From the NCBI RefSeq assembly GCF_900104775.1, contig NZ_FNSA01000003.1, positions 248,001 to 312,000 of the forward strand: a DNA stretch of 64,000 nucleotides. The letters are read 5' to 3'. The position numbers and the translations under genes are program-made. This document shows positions 33,018 to 40,706 of this stretch, one piece after another; positions within the stretch are counted from its first letter, which is position 1, and every line of letters starts with the position of its first letter. The stretch is from Tsukamurella tyrosinosolvens (GTDB lineage Bacteria; Actinomycetota; Actinomycetes; Mycobacteriales; Mycobacteriaceae). Under the pieces are notes generated by a model that was given only the letters and a program-made list of their open reading frames with translations, had not been told where the DNA came from and searched no databases.

Positions 33018-36000
33018 TGAGTAGGCAGGTCTTCGAGCCCCCGCTCCACCCGAAGAAGGAGCCCCGGGTCGTCAAGAAGGAGGTGGAGGTCCGCACGCCG
33101 GACACCATCGACGAGGTCGACCCTCCGGGCAAGTGGCGCACGGTGATGATGCCCGTCATCATGGTGGTCGCCGTGCTCGGCATGCTGTTCATGATGATCC
33201 GCATGAACCGGGGCTTCAACCCGGTCATGCTGCTCATGCCGATGATGCTGTTGTTCGGCATGTTCGCGTACATGGGCGGTGGGCCCGGCGGCAGCGGCAG
33301 CAAGTCCAAGGCGCAGCTGCTGCACGACCGCAAGCAGGCCAGCCGCTCGATCGGCGCCTCCCGCGAGAAGGCGCTCTCCCGTGGGCGCAACTACTTCGAC
33401 GCGCTCGCCCATGCCTACCCCGATCCCTCCGTCGCGGCGTCGCTCGTCGGAACCGAGCGGATGTGGGAGGTGAACGGCGGCGACTCCGAGCGCAAGACCC
33501 GGTTCACCGCAGCGCGGTACGGCCGCGGCCGCATCGTGCCGAAGGCGAAGCTGCTCACTCCGGAGGCGCCCGACGGCGAGTTCCTCGACCCCGTGCAGTG
33601 GACCGAGACCGTGAAGTTCCTGCACACCCACTCGACCATCGCGGACATGCCGCTGGCCCTGACCCTGCGCAACCTGCCGGTGCTCGGCGTGGGCGGCGAC
33701 GCCGAACGATCGGCGGGCATGGTGCGCGCCATGCTCAACCACCTCGCCATCACGCACGGACCCGACCGGCTGCGCGTCGCGGTCGTCGCGGACACGCCCG
33801 ACGGCGGCCGATGGGAGTACCTGAAATGGCTTCCGCAGGTGCAGCATCCGTCGCTGATCGACGCGCTCGGCTCACGCCGCATGATCTACGGCAACTGGAC
33901 CGAGTTCCTCGACGAGCTCGCCGGCAGCGAGGAGCAGCCCGCCGCCGAGGCCGATCGCATCGTCGACTACTCGCGGCCCTTCACCACCGAGTCCGAGGTG
34001 AACGGGCGCACCCGCCATACCGTCGTGATCGTGGAATCCGCTGAGCGCGCGCGGATGACGGACCAGGCGATCGCCTCGCTCGCCGACGTCACGTGGATCC
34101 TGATGTCGCCGCCCGACGGCGTGATCGACTCCTTCCCGCACGCGGTCCTGCTCGACGTGGACCGGGCGGGCATCGTCACCCGCTGGGACTCGGACCTCCC
34201 GCTGGAGGCGCCCAAGGAGATCGCGCGGGCCGACTACCTCGACCTCGTCGACGCGCACACCACCGCCCGCAAGCTCGCGCGCTGGGAGCTGGAGACCACG
34301 GCCTCGCTGCTGTCCAAGGAGCGCAAGGACACCGGGCGCGATTGGGCCGACCTCGTGCAGGTCGACGACCCCGGCGCCATCGACGTGGTCGACTTCTGGC
34401 AGCGCATCAAGCGGTTCGACGATCCGCGGCGCCTCAACTTCCCGATCGGCTTCGCGCCGGACGGGACCCGCATCTTCCTCAACATGCGCGAGGCGAGCCA
34501 GGGCGGCACCGGTCCGCACGGCGAGATGATCGGCACGTCGGGATCGGGCAAGTCGGAGTTCCTCCGCTGCCTCGTGTTGGACGCCTGCCTGTTCCACCCG
34601 CCGTCGATGCTCAACCTGCTGCTCGTGGACTTCAAGGGCGGCGCGACCTATCAGGGCATGGAGGACATCCCGCACGTCGCGGCGGTGGTCACCAACCTCG
34701 AGAAGTCCGAGAGCATGGTCGACCGCATGATGGAGGTCATCACCGGCGAGCTCAAGCGGCGCCAGCAGCTCTTCGACAGCGCCGCCGCCCGGTACCCGTC
34801 GTTCAACATCATCGGCCTGACCGAGTACGAGAAGGCCCGCGAGTCCGGTCACTGCCCCGACCTCGAGCCCATGCCGGCGCTGCTGGTGCTCATCGACGAG
34901 TACACCGAGCTCCTCGAGGCCAAGCCGGAATTCGTCAACATCTTCAGCCAGATCGGCCGCGTCGGTCGGTCCGTGGGCGTGCACCTGCTGCTCGCCTCGC
35001 AGAACGCGGAGATGGCGCGCTCGCGCGGCCTGGAGTCGAACATCCACTACCACATCGCGCTTCGCACCGGCACCGCCGGCGACTCGCGCGCGGTGATCGG
35101 CGTCCCCGATGCCAAGAACCTTCCCGGCAAGCCCGGCAACGGCCTCATCAAGACGCTCCACGAGGACGACCTGATCCGGTTCTACGCCGGTTTCACGGGC
35201 AAGCCCTACTTCGCGCCGGAGACGGCGCCGGAGCCCGTCGTGCGAGAGGTCGTGCAGCCCACCGCCGACGACCTCTCCTCCCGCGGCTTCACCGCGCGCC
35301 GGGTCGACATCCCGGACCTCGAGGCCGAGATCGTCGAGGACGACGAGATCGTGCGCACCGAGGAGGAACTGCTCGCCGCGCCCACCGTCTTCACCGTGGT
35401 CAAGGAGCTGCTCACGTCGGCGCCGGCGCGCCCCGCGTACAAGCCGTGGCTCCCGGAGCTCACGTCGACCACGCTGGACGTCCTGGCACCGTCGCTCGCG
35501 GCGGACGCGTGGGTCGCGCCGAAGGTGACCACCCCCGCCACGCTGAAGCTGCCCTTCGGCGTCTTCGACGACCCGGCCAAGCACCAGCAGCCGGTGTGGG
35601 AGCTGGACCTCTCGGGCGGCCAGGGCAACGTGCTCATCTACGGCGCACCGCAGAAGGGCAAGACGACCGCCGCGATGACGCTGGTGACCTCGTTGGCGCT
35701 CACCCACTCGCCCGAGCAGGTGCAGTTCTTCGTCGTGGACTACACCGGCGGCGGCTGGATGCGGCTCGAGGACCTGCCGCACGTGTCCCGGATCGCGACC
35801 CGGTCCGAGGAGGACGCGATCAACCGGATCGTCTCCCAGATGTCCGACCTGATCGACCAGCGCGTCAAGCTCTTCCGCAAGTACCGGGTCAACTCGATGG
35901 CCGAGTACCGGCGGCTGCGCAGCGACCCCGGCGCGGAGGTCATCACCGAGGACGCCTTCGGTGACGTCTTCATCGTGATCGACGGCTTCGACGCCGCCGT

Positions 36001-37237
36001 CACCGAGGGCGGGGTCTTCGAGGACAAGGTGGCCGTGCTCGAGGCGCTCGCGTCGGGCGCCCTGAACTACGGCATCCACTTCGTCATCACCACGGCCCGC
36101 AACACCGTGCTCCGCGGCCTCGCGAGCCACATGCACACGATCATCGAGGGCCGCGTCTCGACGGCCAGCTACGACATGTCCGTCGTGAACTCGCAGCGGA
36201 ACAAGGCGGTGCCCGACAAGGCCGGCCACGTCATCACCACGGACCGGGAGCTGCTCGCCCTCGTCGCGCTGCCCCGCGCCGACGGCGACGTCTCGCCCGA
36301 GACGCTCAGCGTCGGCATCGAGGAGGTCGTGGATCGCATCCGCCGCGCCAACACGTCCGGCGCGGAGGCGCCGAAGCTGCTGGCGCTGCCCGAATCGGTC
36401 CTGCAGAGCGACCTGTTCTCGGTGCTGCCCGCCGAGGCCAGTGCCCGCGAGCGCGTCCGGCTGCCGTTCGGCGTCCGCGAGACCGACGGCGGACCCGCGA
36501 TGGCGGACTTCGGCCGCGAGGCGCACATGTACGTGGTCGGCGAGAGCGGGTCCGGTCGGTCCGCGTTCGTGCACACCCTCATCGAGGCGATCAGCCGCCG
36601 GTACCCGTCCATCGACGACGGTGCCATCGCCCTCCTCGACCCCAAGCGCGTGCACCGCGGTGCCTTCGCCCCCAACCCGAAGAACCTCGGGCTGCACGGC
36701 TCCGACCTCTACGATTTCCTGCGCCGCTGGCAGGACAAGCTCGTGGACTGGATGGGCGAGGGGGAGACCGACCCGGACAAGGTGACCTATCGCCGGGTGC
36801 CCGACACCGCCGACAGCGCCGCCCTCGCGCGCCGCGACTGGTGGACCGGGCCCGAGGTCTTCCTCATCATCGACGATTACGACGCCGTCGTCGCCCGCGG
36901 GGACCGCACCAACCCGCTCACCCAGACGGTGAAGCTGATGAACGACGGTGTCATTCGCGGCTTCCACGTCATCGTGGTGCTCAACGACTCCGAGTACCTC
37001 TACAAGGCCAGCTCGGACCCGCTGATCCAGTACCTCGACACCCACAGTTCGATGGCGCTGGCCATGTCCGCGGACAAGTTCAACGTGAACATCGCAGGTG
37101 AACGCGGCCAGCGCTTCGGCATCCCCGGCCGCGGCCGATTCCACCCCGGACGCGGGGCGCCGTCGGACATCGTCCAGGTCGCCTGGAACGGCGTACGCAG
37201 GGACGAAGCGGAGTCCGACGAGGAGGTTTGGGGTTGA
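33017..37237 (+). CDS. eccC: Type VII secretion FtsK/SpoIIIE-type ATPase EccC (single chain)
   Basis: A 1406-residue motor protein. Two N-terminal membrane segments (~40-85, MMPVIMVVAVLGMLFMM and NPVMLLMPMMLLFGMFAYM) are followed by three ATPase domains. Walker A motifs are GTSGSGKSE at 506, GAPQKGKTT at 876 and GESGSGRSA at 1175, where Lys is replaced by Arg. Walker B-type strands include LVLIDEY, FIVIDGFD and FLIIDDYD. Unlike ESX-1, where EccC is split into Ca and Cb, this one is continuous, as in ESX-3 and ESX-5. EccC recognises substrates by their C-terminal signal and powers export. GTG 33017 overlaps the eccB stop. Confidence 0.95.
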   Translation: MSRQVFEPPLHPKKEPRVVKKEVEVRTPDTIDEVDPPGKWRTVMMPVIMVVAVLGMLFMMIRMNRGFNPVMLLMPMMLLFGMFAYMGGGPGGSGSKSKAQLLHDRKQASRSIGASREKALSRGRNYFDALAHAYPDPSVAASLVGTERMWEVNGGDSERKTRFTAARYGRGRIVPKAKLLTPEAPDGEFLDPVQWTETVKFLHTHSTIADMPLALTLRNLPVLGVGGDAERSAGMVRAMLNHLAITHGPDRLRVAVVADTPDGGRWEYLKWLPQVQHPSLIDALGSRRMIYGNWTEFLDELAGSEEQPAAEADRIVDYSRPFTTESEVNGRTRHTVVIVESAERARMTDQAIASLADVTWILMSPPDGVIDSFPHAVLLDVDRAGIVTRWDSDLPLEAPKEIARADYLDLVDAHTTARKLARWELETTASLLSKERKDTGRDWADLVQVDDPGAIDVVDFWQRIKRFDDPRRLNFPIGFAPDGTRIFLNMREASQGGTGPHGEMIGTSGSGKSEFLRCLVLDACLFHPPSMLNLLLVDFKGGATYQGMEDIPHVAAVVTNLEKSESMVDRMMEVITGELKRRQQLFDSAAARYPSFNIIGLTEYEKARESGHCPDLEPMPALLVLIDEYTELLEAKPEFVNIFSQIGRVGRSVGVHLLLASQNAEMARSRGLESNIHYHIALRTGTAGDSRAVIGVPDAKNLPGKPGNGLIKTLHEDDLIRFYAGFTGKPYFAPETAPEPVVREVVQPTADDLSSRGFTARRVDIPDLEAEIVEDDEIVRTEEELLAAPTVFTVVKELLTSAPARPAYKPWLPELTSTTLDVLAPSLAADAWVAPKVTTPATLKLPFGVFDDPAKHQQPVWELDLSGGQGNVLIYGAPQKGKTTAAMTLVTSLALTHSPEQVQFFVVDYTGGGWMRLEDLPHVSRIATRSEEDAINRIVSQMSDLIDQRVKLFRKYRVNSMAEYRRLRSDPGAEVITEDAFGDVFIVIDGFDAAVTEGGVFEDKVAVLEALASGALNYGIHFVITTARNTVLRGLASHMHTIIEGRVSTASYDMSVVNSQRNKAVPDKAGHVITTDRELLALVALPRADGDVSPETLSVGIEEVVDRIRRANTSGAEAPKLLALPESVLQSDLFSVLPAEASARERVRLPFGVRETDGGPAMADFGREAHMYVVGESGSGRSAFVHTLIEAISRRYPSIDDGAIALLDPKRVHRGAFAPNPKNLGLHGSDLYDFLRRWQDKLVDWMGEGETDPDKVTYRRVPDTADSAALARRDWWTGPEVFLIIDDYDAVVARGDRTNPLTQTVKLMNDGVIRGFHVIVVLNDSEYLYKASSDPLIQYLDTHSSMALAMSADKFNVNIAGERGQRFGIPGRGRFHPGRGAPSDIVQVAWNGVRRDEAESDEEVWG

Positions 37238-37257
37238 GAAATTCGGACAACCAGGGA

Positions 37258-37319
37258 TTGACGAAATTTGACAATTCTGTTTTAGTTGCAACTTGAAAAT
37301 CAAGTAAAGGGGATAGCAG
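37258..37319 (+). promoter_or_regulatory. A/T-rich leader and possible promoter before the PE gene
   Basis: A conspicuous A/T-rich patch holding TTGACG (37258) and TTGACA (37268). The TTGACA is 17 bases from ACTTGA, a weak -10. AAGGGGA just before the GTG start is a strong ribosome site. An internal promoter would let the substrate genes be expressed above the machinery genes. Confidence 0.4.
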
Positions 37320-37607
37320 GTGGGCCTGAACGTGGCGCCTATTCAACTCTTGGCAGGAACCAACGAGGTCATGGCGAATGTCGCCACCACCTCGGGCTTG
37401 ATCGGTGGCGCGGCCGGCGCCATCGGCGCCGTCGTACCGGCGGGCATCGACGACGTCTCGCTGCTGGTCTCGGCCAGTTCCGCGGCGCACGCGGCGAACT
37501 TCTTGGCCACCTCGGTCGTCGATCACGCCGAGGTCGCGCAGTACGCGGTGAGCCTCTCGGCGGTGGCCTCGACGTACATCATGGCCGACAACGCCGTGCA
37601 GTTCTGA
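37320..37607 (+). CDS. PE family protein
   Basis: A 95-residue PE-type ESX substrate: a two-helix protein with no extension (VAPIQLLAGTNEVMANVATTSGLI, then a turn and LLVSASSAAHAANFLATSVVDHAE). Near the end Tyr86-Ile-Met-Ala-Asp90 is the YxxxD/E export motif found in PE proteins. The classical Pro-Glu pair at the N-terminus is absent, as often outside mycobacteria. It should pair with the PPE encoded 13 bases downstream, be held by EspG and be exported folded. GTG 37320 has AAGGGGA seven bases upstream. Confidence 0.85.
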   Translation: MGLNVAPIQLLAGTNEVMANVATTSGLIGGAAGAIGAVVPAGIDDVSLLVSASSAAHAANFLATSVVDHAEVAQYAVSLSAVASTYIMADNAVQF

Positions 37608-37620
37608 CGAGCGTGACGTC

Positions 37621-38997
37621 GTGACTTTCCCAGCGCTTCCCCCCGAGGTGAACGTGGGGCGCCTCATGTCGGGCGCCGGCCCCGCGCCGGCGACGGCCGC
37701 GGCCGCCGCGTGGGCCTCGGTCGCGGCCTCCGTCAGCGCGCGGTCGGTCTTCCTGCAGTCGCTACTGCCGCGCCTCGCCGCGTCCTGGCAGGCGCCGGAG
37801 ACGGCGTTGATGACACGCAACGTCGCGATCTACCTCGCGCACAACGAGGCGCTCCGGACGCAGGCGCTGCTCGCGTCCACCCGGCACACCAAGCAGGCGG
37901 CCGACTACTCGGCCGCGCTGGCGGGCATGGCCCAACTGCCCGAGATCGCGACGAACCACGTGACGCACGCCGTCCTGCAGGCGACCAACTTCCTGGGCGT
38001 CAACACCGCGGCGATCGCCGCGAACGAGGCGCAGTACACGGCGATGTGGGCGCAGAACGCCGCGATGATGCTGACCTACCTCGCGAACTCGACGGCGAAC
38101 ATGACGTTCGAACCCTTCATCCCGCCGAAGCCCATGGCCACCGCGATCGGCGTGCCGATCCCCGCCGCAGCCGCGGGCGCCGCCTCGGTCGGCGACGCGG
38201 TGGTGACCAAGATGACCCTCGCCGCACAGGGCGCGCAGGCCGTCGCCAGCATGCTGTGGATGCGCACCGCCGGCGGCGTGCTCTCCACCACGAAGCTCGG
38301 CCAGACTCTGCTCGTTCAGGCGCAGCGGTTCGAGCAGGCCGCGTCCAACGCCGCCACCGCGGCGTCCCAGTCGCGCGAGAACAGCCTCGCGCGCCCGACG
38401 ACGGGGCAACAGCTCGGCCAGAGCCTCGTCCAACAGATCGGCGGGGCCGGCGGGGTGGCCGCCGGGGTCGGCGGCGGCGTGGTCGGAGTGGCCCTGGCCG
38501 GCGGCGGGCAGGCCCTGCAGACCGGGACCGGCGTGGGCACGGCCGTGACCGGCGGCGGCGTGGTCTACCAGCCGATGAGCGCACTGCTCGCGAACGTCAA
38601 CCCCGAGAACCGCACCGGCACCGTCGGCTACTTCGGCGCCCGCCCGGGCTCGCCCGCCCTGGAGCGGATGTCCCGCGGCGAGCCCGCGCAGCGCTCCGCG
38701 TCCGCGCTCCGCGTCGAGCCCGGGACGGCCGCGCTGCCGCAGGTCGCCGCCCCCGCGAACTGGGCGACCGACGGCCTGACGGTCGCGCCGCCGCCCCCGC
38801 CGGTCCCGCGCGTCGCCGCCGAGCCGCTGCGCCCGGTCCTCCCGACCGGGACGAGTGCGCCGGTCACGCGGTCGAAGGGCAAGCAGCGCGAGCGCATCGT
38901 CGTGCCCGATACCGCGGCGATGCCCATCTACCAGGACTCGGAGCCCGTGTACGAGTCCGTTCCCGTCGACGTCCCGTCGAGTGGGGAGGGGCGCTGA
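37621..38997 (+). CDS. PPE family protein
   Basis: A 458-residue PPE protein. LPPEVNVGRL near the start contains the PPE motif, and ~180 residues of helix follow. The usual WxG turn reads SWQAPE, i.e. WxA. Residues ~270-310 are Gly-rich and the C-terminus is Pro/Ala-rich with basic patches and two tyrosines (MPIYQDSEPVYES). By family knowledge it forms a helical bundle with the PE partner, recognised at its tip by EspG. It might reach the cell envelope or outside. The GTG follows the PE gene by 13 bases. Confidence 0.88.
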   Translation: MTFPALPPEVNVGRLMSGAGPAPATAAAAAWASVAASVSARSVFLQSLLPRLAASWQAPETALMTRNVAIYLAHNEALRTQALLASTRHTKQAADYSAALAGMAQLPEIATNHVTHAVLQATNFLGVNTAAIAANEAQYTAMWAQNAAMMLTYLANSTANMTFEPFIPPKPMATAIGVPIPAAAAGAASVGDAVVTKMTLAAQGAQAVASMLWMRTAGGVLSTTKLGQTLLVQAQRFEQAASNAATAASQSRENSLARPTTGQQLGQSLVQQIGGAGGVAAGVGGGVVGVALAGGGQALQTGTGVGTAVTGGGVVYQPMSALLANVNPENRTGTVGYFGARPGSPALERMSRGEPAQRSASALRVEPGTAALPQVAAPANWATDGLTVAPPPPPVPRVAAEPLRPVLPTGTSAPVTRSKGKQRERIVVPDTAAMPIYQDSEPVYESVPVDVPSSGEGR

Positions 38998-39050
38998 TCC
39001 CCACCATCCGCTCGGCCCACTACGACCACCTTTGAACTGGAGGAACCCTC

Positions 39051-39356
39051 ATGCCCCCGCAGATCTACGATCTCAACACCGTGTCGCACGCGGCCGGTAC
39101 CGCGAAGACCCACGACGTCGCTGCGACGACCCTCGCCAACATCAAGTTCGTCCGCACCACGGCGGAGGCCTACCGCGCCGCCAACAACGGTGACACCGCG
39201 AACAAGGCCACCGCGCACATGGAGGAGCTCATCGCCGTGTGCAACGCCGAGCAGCAGAAGCTCGAGGCAGTGGCCGAGGCGCTGGGCCGCAACGGCGGCC
39301 TCATCACCAGCACCGACGGCGACGCCGGCGGACTGTTCACCGGCTACGTCGTCTAG
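39051..39356 (+). CDS. esxB: WXG100-like ESX substrate (EsxB position), lacking the WXG tryptophan
   Basis: A 101-residue helical-hairpin protein in the EsxB (CFP-10) position, first of the esx pair. Helices are roughly residues 10-43 and 50-83, with the turn at AANNGDTANKA where a W-x-G would sit; here it is N-N-G. There is no YxxxD/E near the C-terminus (LFTGYVV). One Cys at IAVCNAE. A strong CTGGAGGA ribosome site precedes the ATG. It should form a heterodimer with the next product. The symbol rests on position and fold, not on detailed similarity. Confidence 0.75.
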   Translation: MPPQIYDLNTVSHAAGTAKTHDVAATTLANIKFVRTTAEAYRAANNGDTANKATAHMEELIAVCNAEQQKLEAVAEALGRNGGLITSTDGDAGGLFTGYVV

Positions 39357-39385
39357 ACCGCAGATCACACCGAAGGGGAACCAGC

Positions 39386-39691
39386 ATGACTTCCGCTGAG
39401 CGCATCACAGTCACCTATGCCAGCTACGACGCGACCTCGGCCGGTCTCGCCAAGGCCTCGGCCATCGCCGATGCGAACATCGCCGAGCTGACCGCCAACA
39501 ACACCGCGAACCTCAACGCGTGCAACTGGGTGGGCGTCGACCAGGAGAGCTACCAGCACGTCCACGAGATCTGCCTGAAGGCCAACGAGAACCTGGCCAT
39601 GGCGATCCGTAAGACCGGCGTGAACCTGCAGACGGCTGCCGCGATCCACCAGGCCGGCCAGGCGCAGGCCGCGGGCCTCTACGGGATCTAG
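39386..39691 (+). CDS. esxA: WXG100 protein (EsxA/ESAT-6-like)
   Basis: A 101-residue protein of the WXG100 family. The turn CNWVGVDQESYQHVHEI contains an intact W-V-G between the two helices (~10-44 and ~50-88). The protein ends AAGLYGI. It is expected to dimerise with the upstream product and to be secreted by the apparatus encoded here. GAAGGGGAA precedes the ATG. A strong hairpin follows 14 bases after the stop, before espG. Confidence 0.88.
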   Translation: MTSAERITVTYASYDATSAGLAKASAIADANIAELTANNTANLNACNWVGVDQESYQHVHEICLKANENLAMAIRKTGVNLQTAAAIHQAGQAQAAGLYGI

Positions 39692-39705
39692 AACGACGAG
39701 GACGA

Positions 39706-39737
39706 GGCCCGGCCACCGCGCGTGCGGAGGCCGGGCC
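39706..39737 (+). terminator. Hairpin after esxA (attenuator or processing site)
   Basis: Stem GGCCCGGCC/GGCCGGGCC (9 perfect pairs), one A/A mismatch, then CCGC/GCGG with loop GCGT. There is no T-tract. It may stabilise or partly terminate the abundant esx transcript ahead of espG. Confidence 0.65.
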
Positions 39738-39758
39738 GCGTCGGAAGAGGAGGGGCGC

Positions 39759-40628
39759 ATGGCCGCGTTGACCGACGGCCCCGCGGCGAAGTTGTCCGCG
39801 TTCGCCGCCGACATCGATGAGCTGTTGCTGCTGATGCGGCTCTCGGACGTCAGCGAGCTGGCGCCGGTGGTCCTGGCGGTGCACCCCAATGTCTACCGGC
39901 CCGACGACCAGCTGGTCGTGGACCTGGCCGTCCTGCCCGGGCTGATCGACGCCGGCCTGGTGGATGCCACCGGATCGGTCGATCCGCAGGTCGGGCAGTG
40001 GCTGCGCGCCCTGCAGGCGCCGGCCGCCGAGGTCGCGATCCGCGTCTTCGACGGTGACGCGGTGCTCCGCGGGGCGGTCGTGCGGCGGGAGGAGCTGGTG
40101 GTCGTCGCCTTCCGCAACGACGAGCAGTTCACCGTCCAGGGCTTCCGCACCGACCGCGAGGACTTCGAATCGACGGTAGTCGAACCCCTGTGGCGGGTTC
40201 TCGGCGCGCGCGATCCCGCGGACTTCGAGTCCCTCACCGTCGACGAGGGCGAGCTGGCGGAGATCGTCGCGAGCTTCGATCCGCAGGTCACGGGCGCGCG
40301 TGGCGAGCGCGAGGTGCGCAGCCGGCTGCGCGAGCACGACCTGTCCCAGCAGACGATCGACGTGCTCCTCGATGCCGCACGGTACACGGGTCGCAGGGCT
40401 GAAATCGTTTATCACCGTTCGGATTCCAGTGGTGTTCGCACGCAGGCGGCGTGGGCCGTCGGGGTGATGGACACGGTCGCCGGCCGGGTCCTGTCGACCA
40501 CCGAGCGCGGCTCGCAGGGGGTGCTCGACGTGACCCTCAGTCCCGGCACCCGGCGGCGGTTCGCCGAGGGGATCACCGCGCTCGTCGAGCGGCGCGGATG
40601 CCGCGGATGGTTCGATACATCAAACTGA
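39759..40628 (+). CDS. espG: ESX secretion chaperone EspG
   Basis: A 289-residue cytosolic protein of the EspG family. It contains the expected mix of helices and sheets, such as AEVAIRVFDGDAVLRGAVVRREELVVVAFRNDEQFTVQGF and the final VTLSPGTRRRFAEGITALVER. EspG binds the hydrophobic tip of PPE in PE-PPE dimers, keeps it soluble and delivers it to the machinery. Only one espG and one PE-PPE pair are here, so this is presumably its cognate set. GAGGAGGGGCGC precedes the ATG. Confidence 0.88.
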   Translation: MAALTDGPAAKLSAFAADIDELLLLMRLSDVSELAPVVLAVHPNVYRPDDQLVVDLAVLPGLIDAGLVDATGSVDPQVGQWLRALQAPAAEVAIRVFDGDAVLRGAVVRREELVVVAFRNDEQFTVQGFRTDREDFESTVVEPLWRVLGARDPADFESLTVDEGELAEIVASFDPQVTGARGEREVRSRLREHDLSQQTIDVLLDAARYTGRRAEIVYHRSDSSGVRTQAAWAVGVMDTVAGRVLSTTERGSQGVLDVTLSPGTRRRFAEGITALVERRGCRGWFDTSN

Positions 40629-40706
40629 AAGCTCACACTGACTAGGCGTCTGACCTGGGTGTGTATTAGTCTGCAAAAGATTCTTCCAGCAAGAGAGGTG
40701 CAGTCC

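Noticed and set aside
40667..40672. TAGTCT as a promoter for the espI-like gene
   Set aside because: No -35 element at a suitable distance and the gene lies 78 bases after espG in the same direction; read-through is a simpler explanation.
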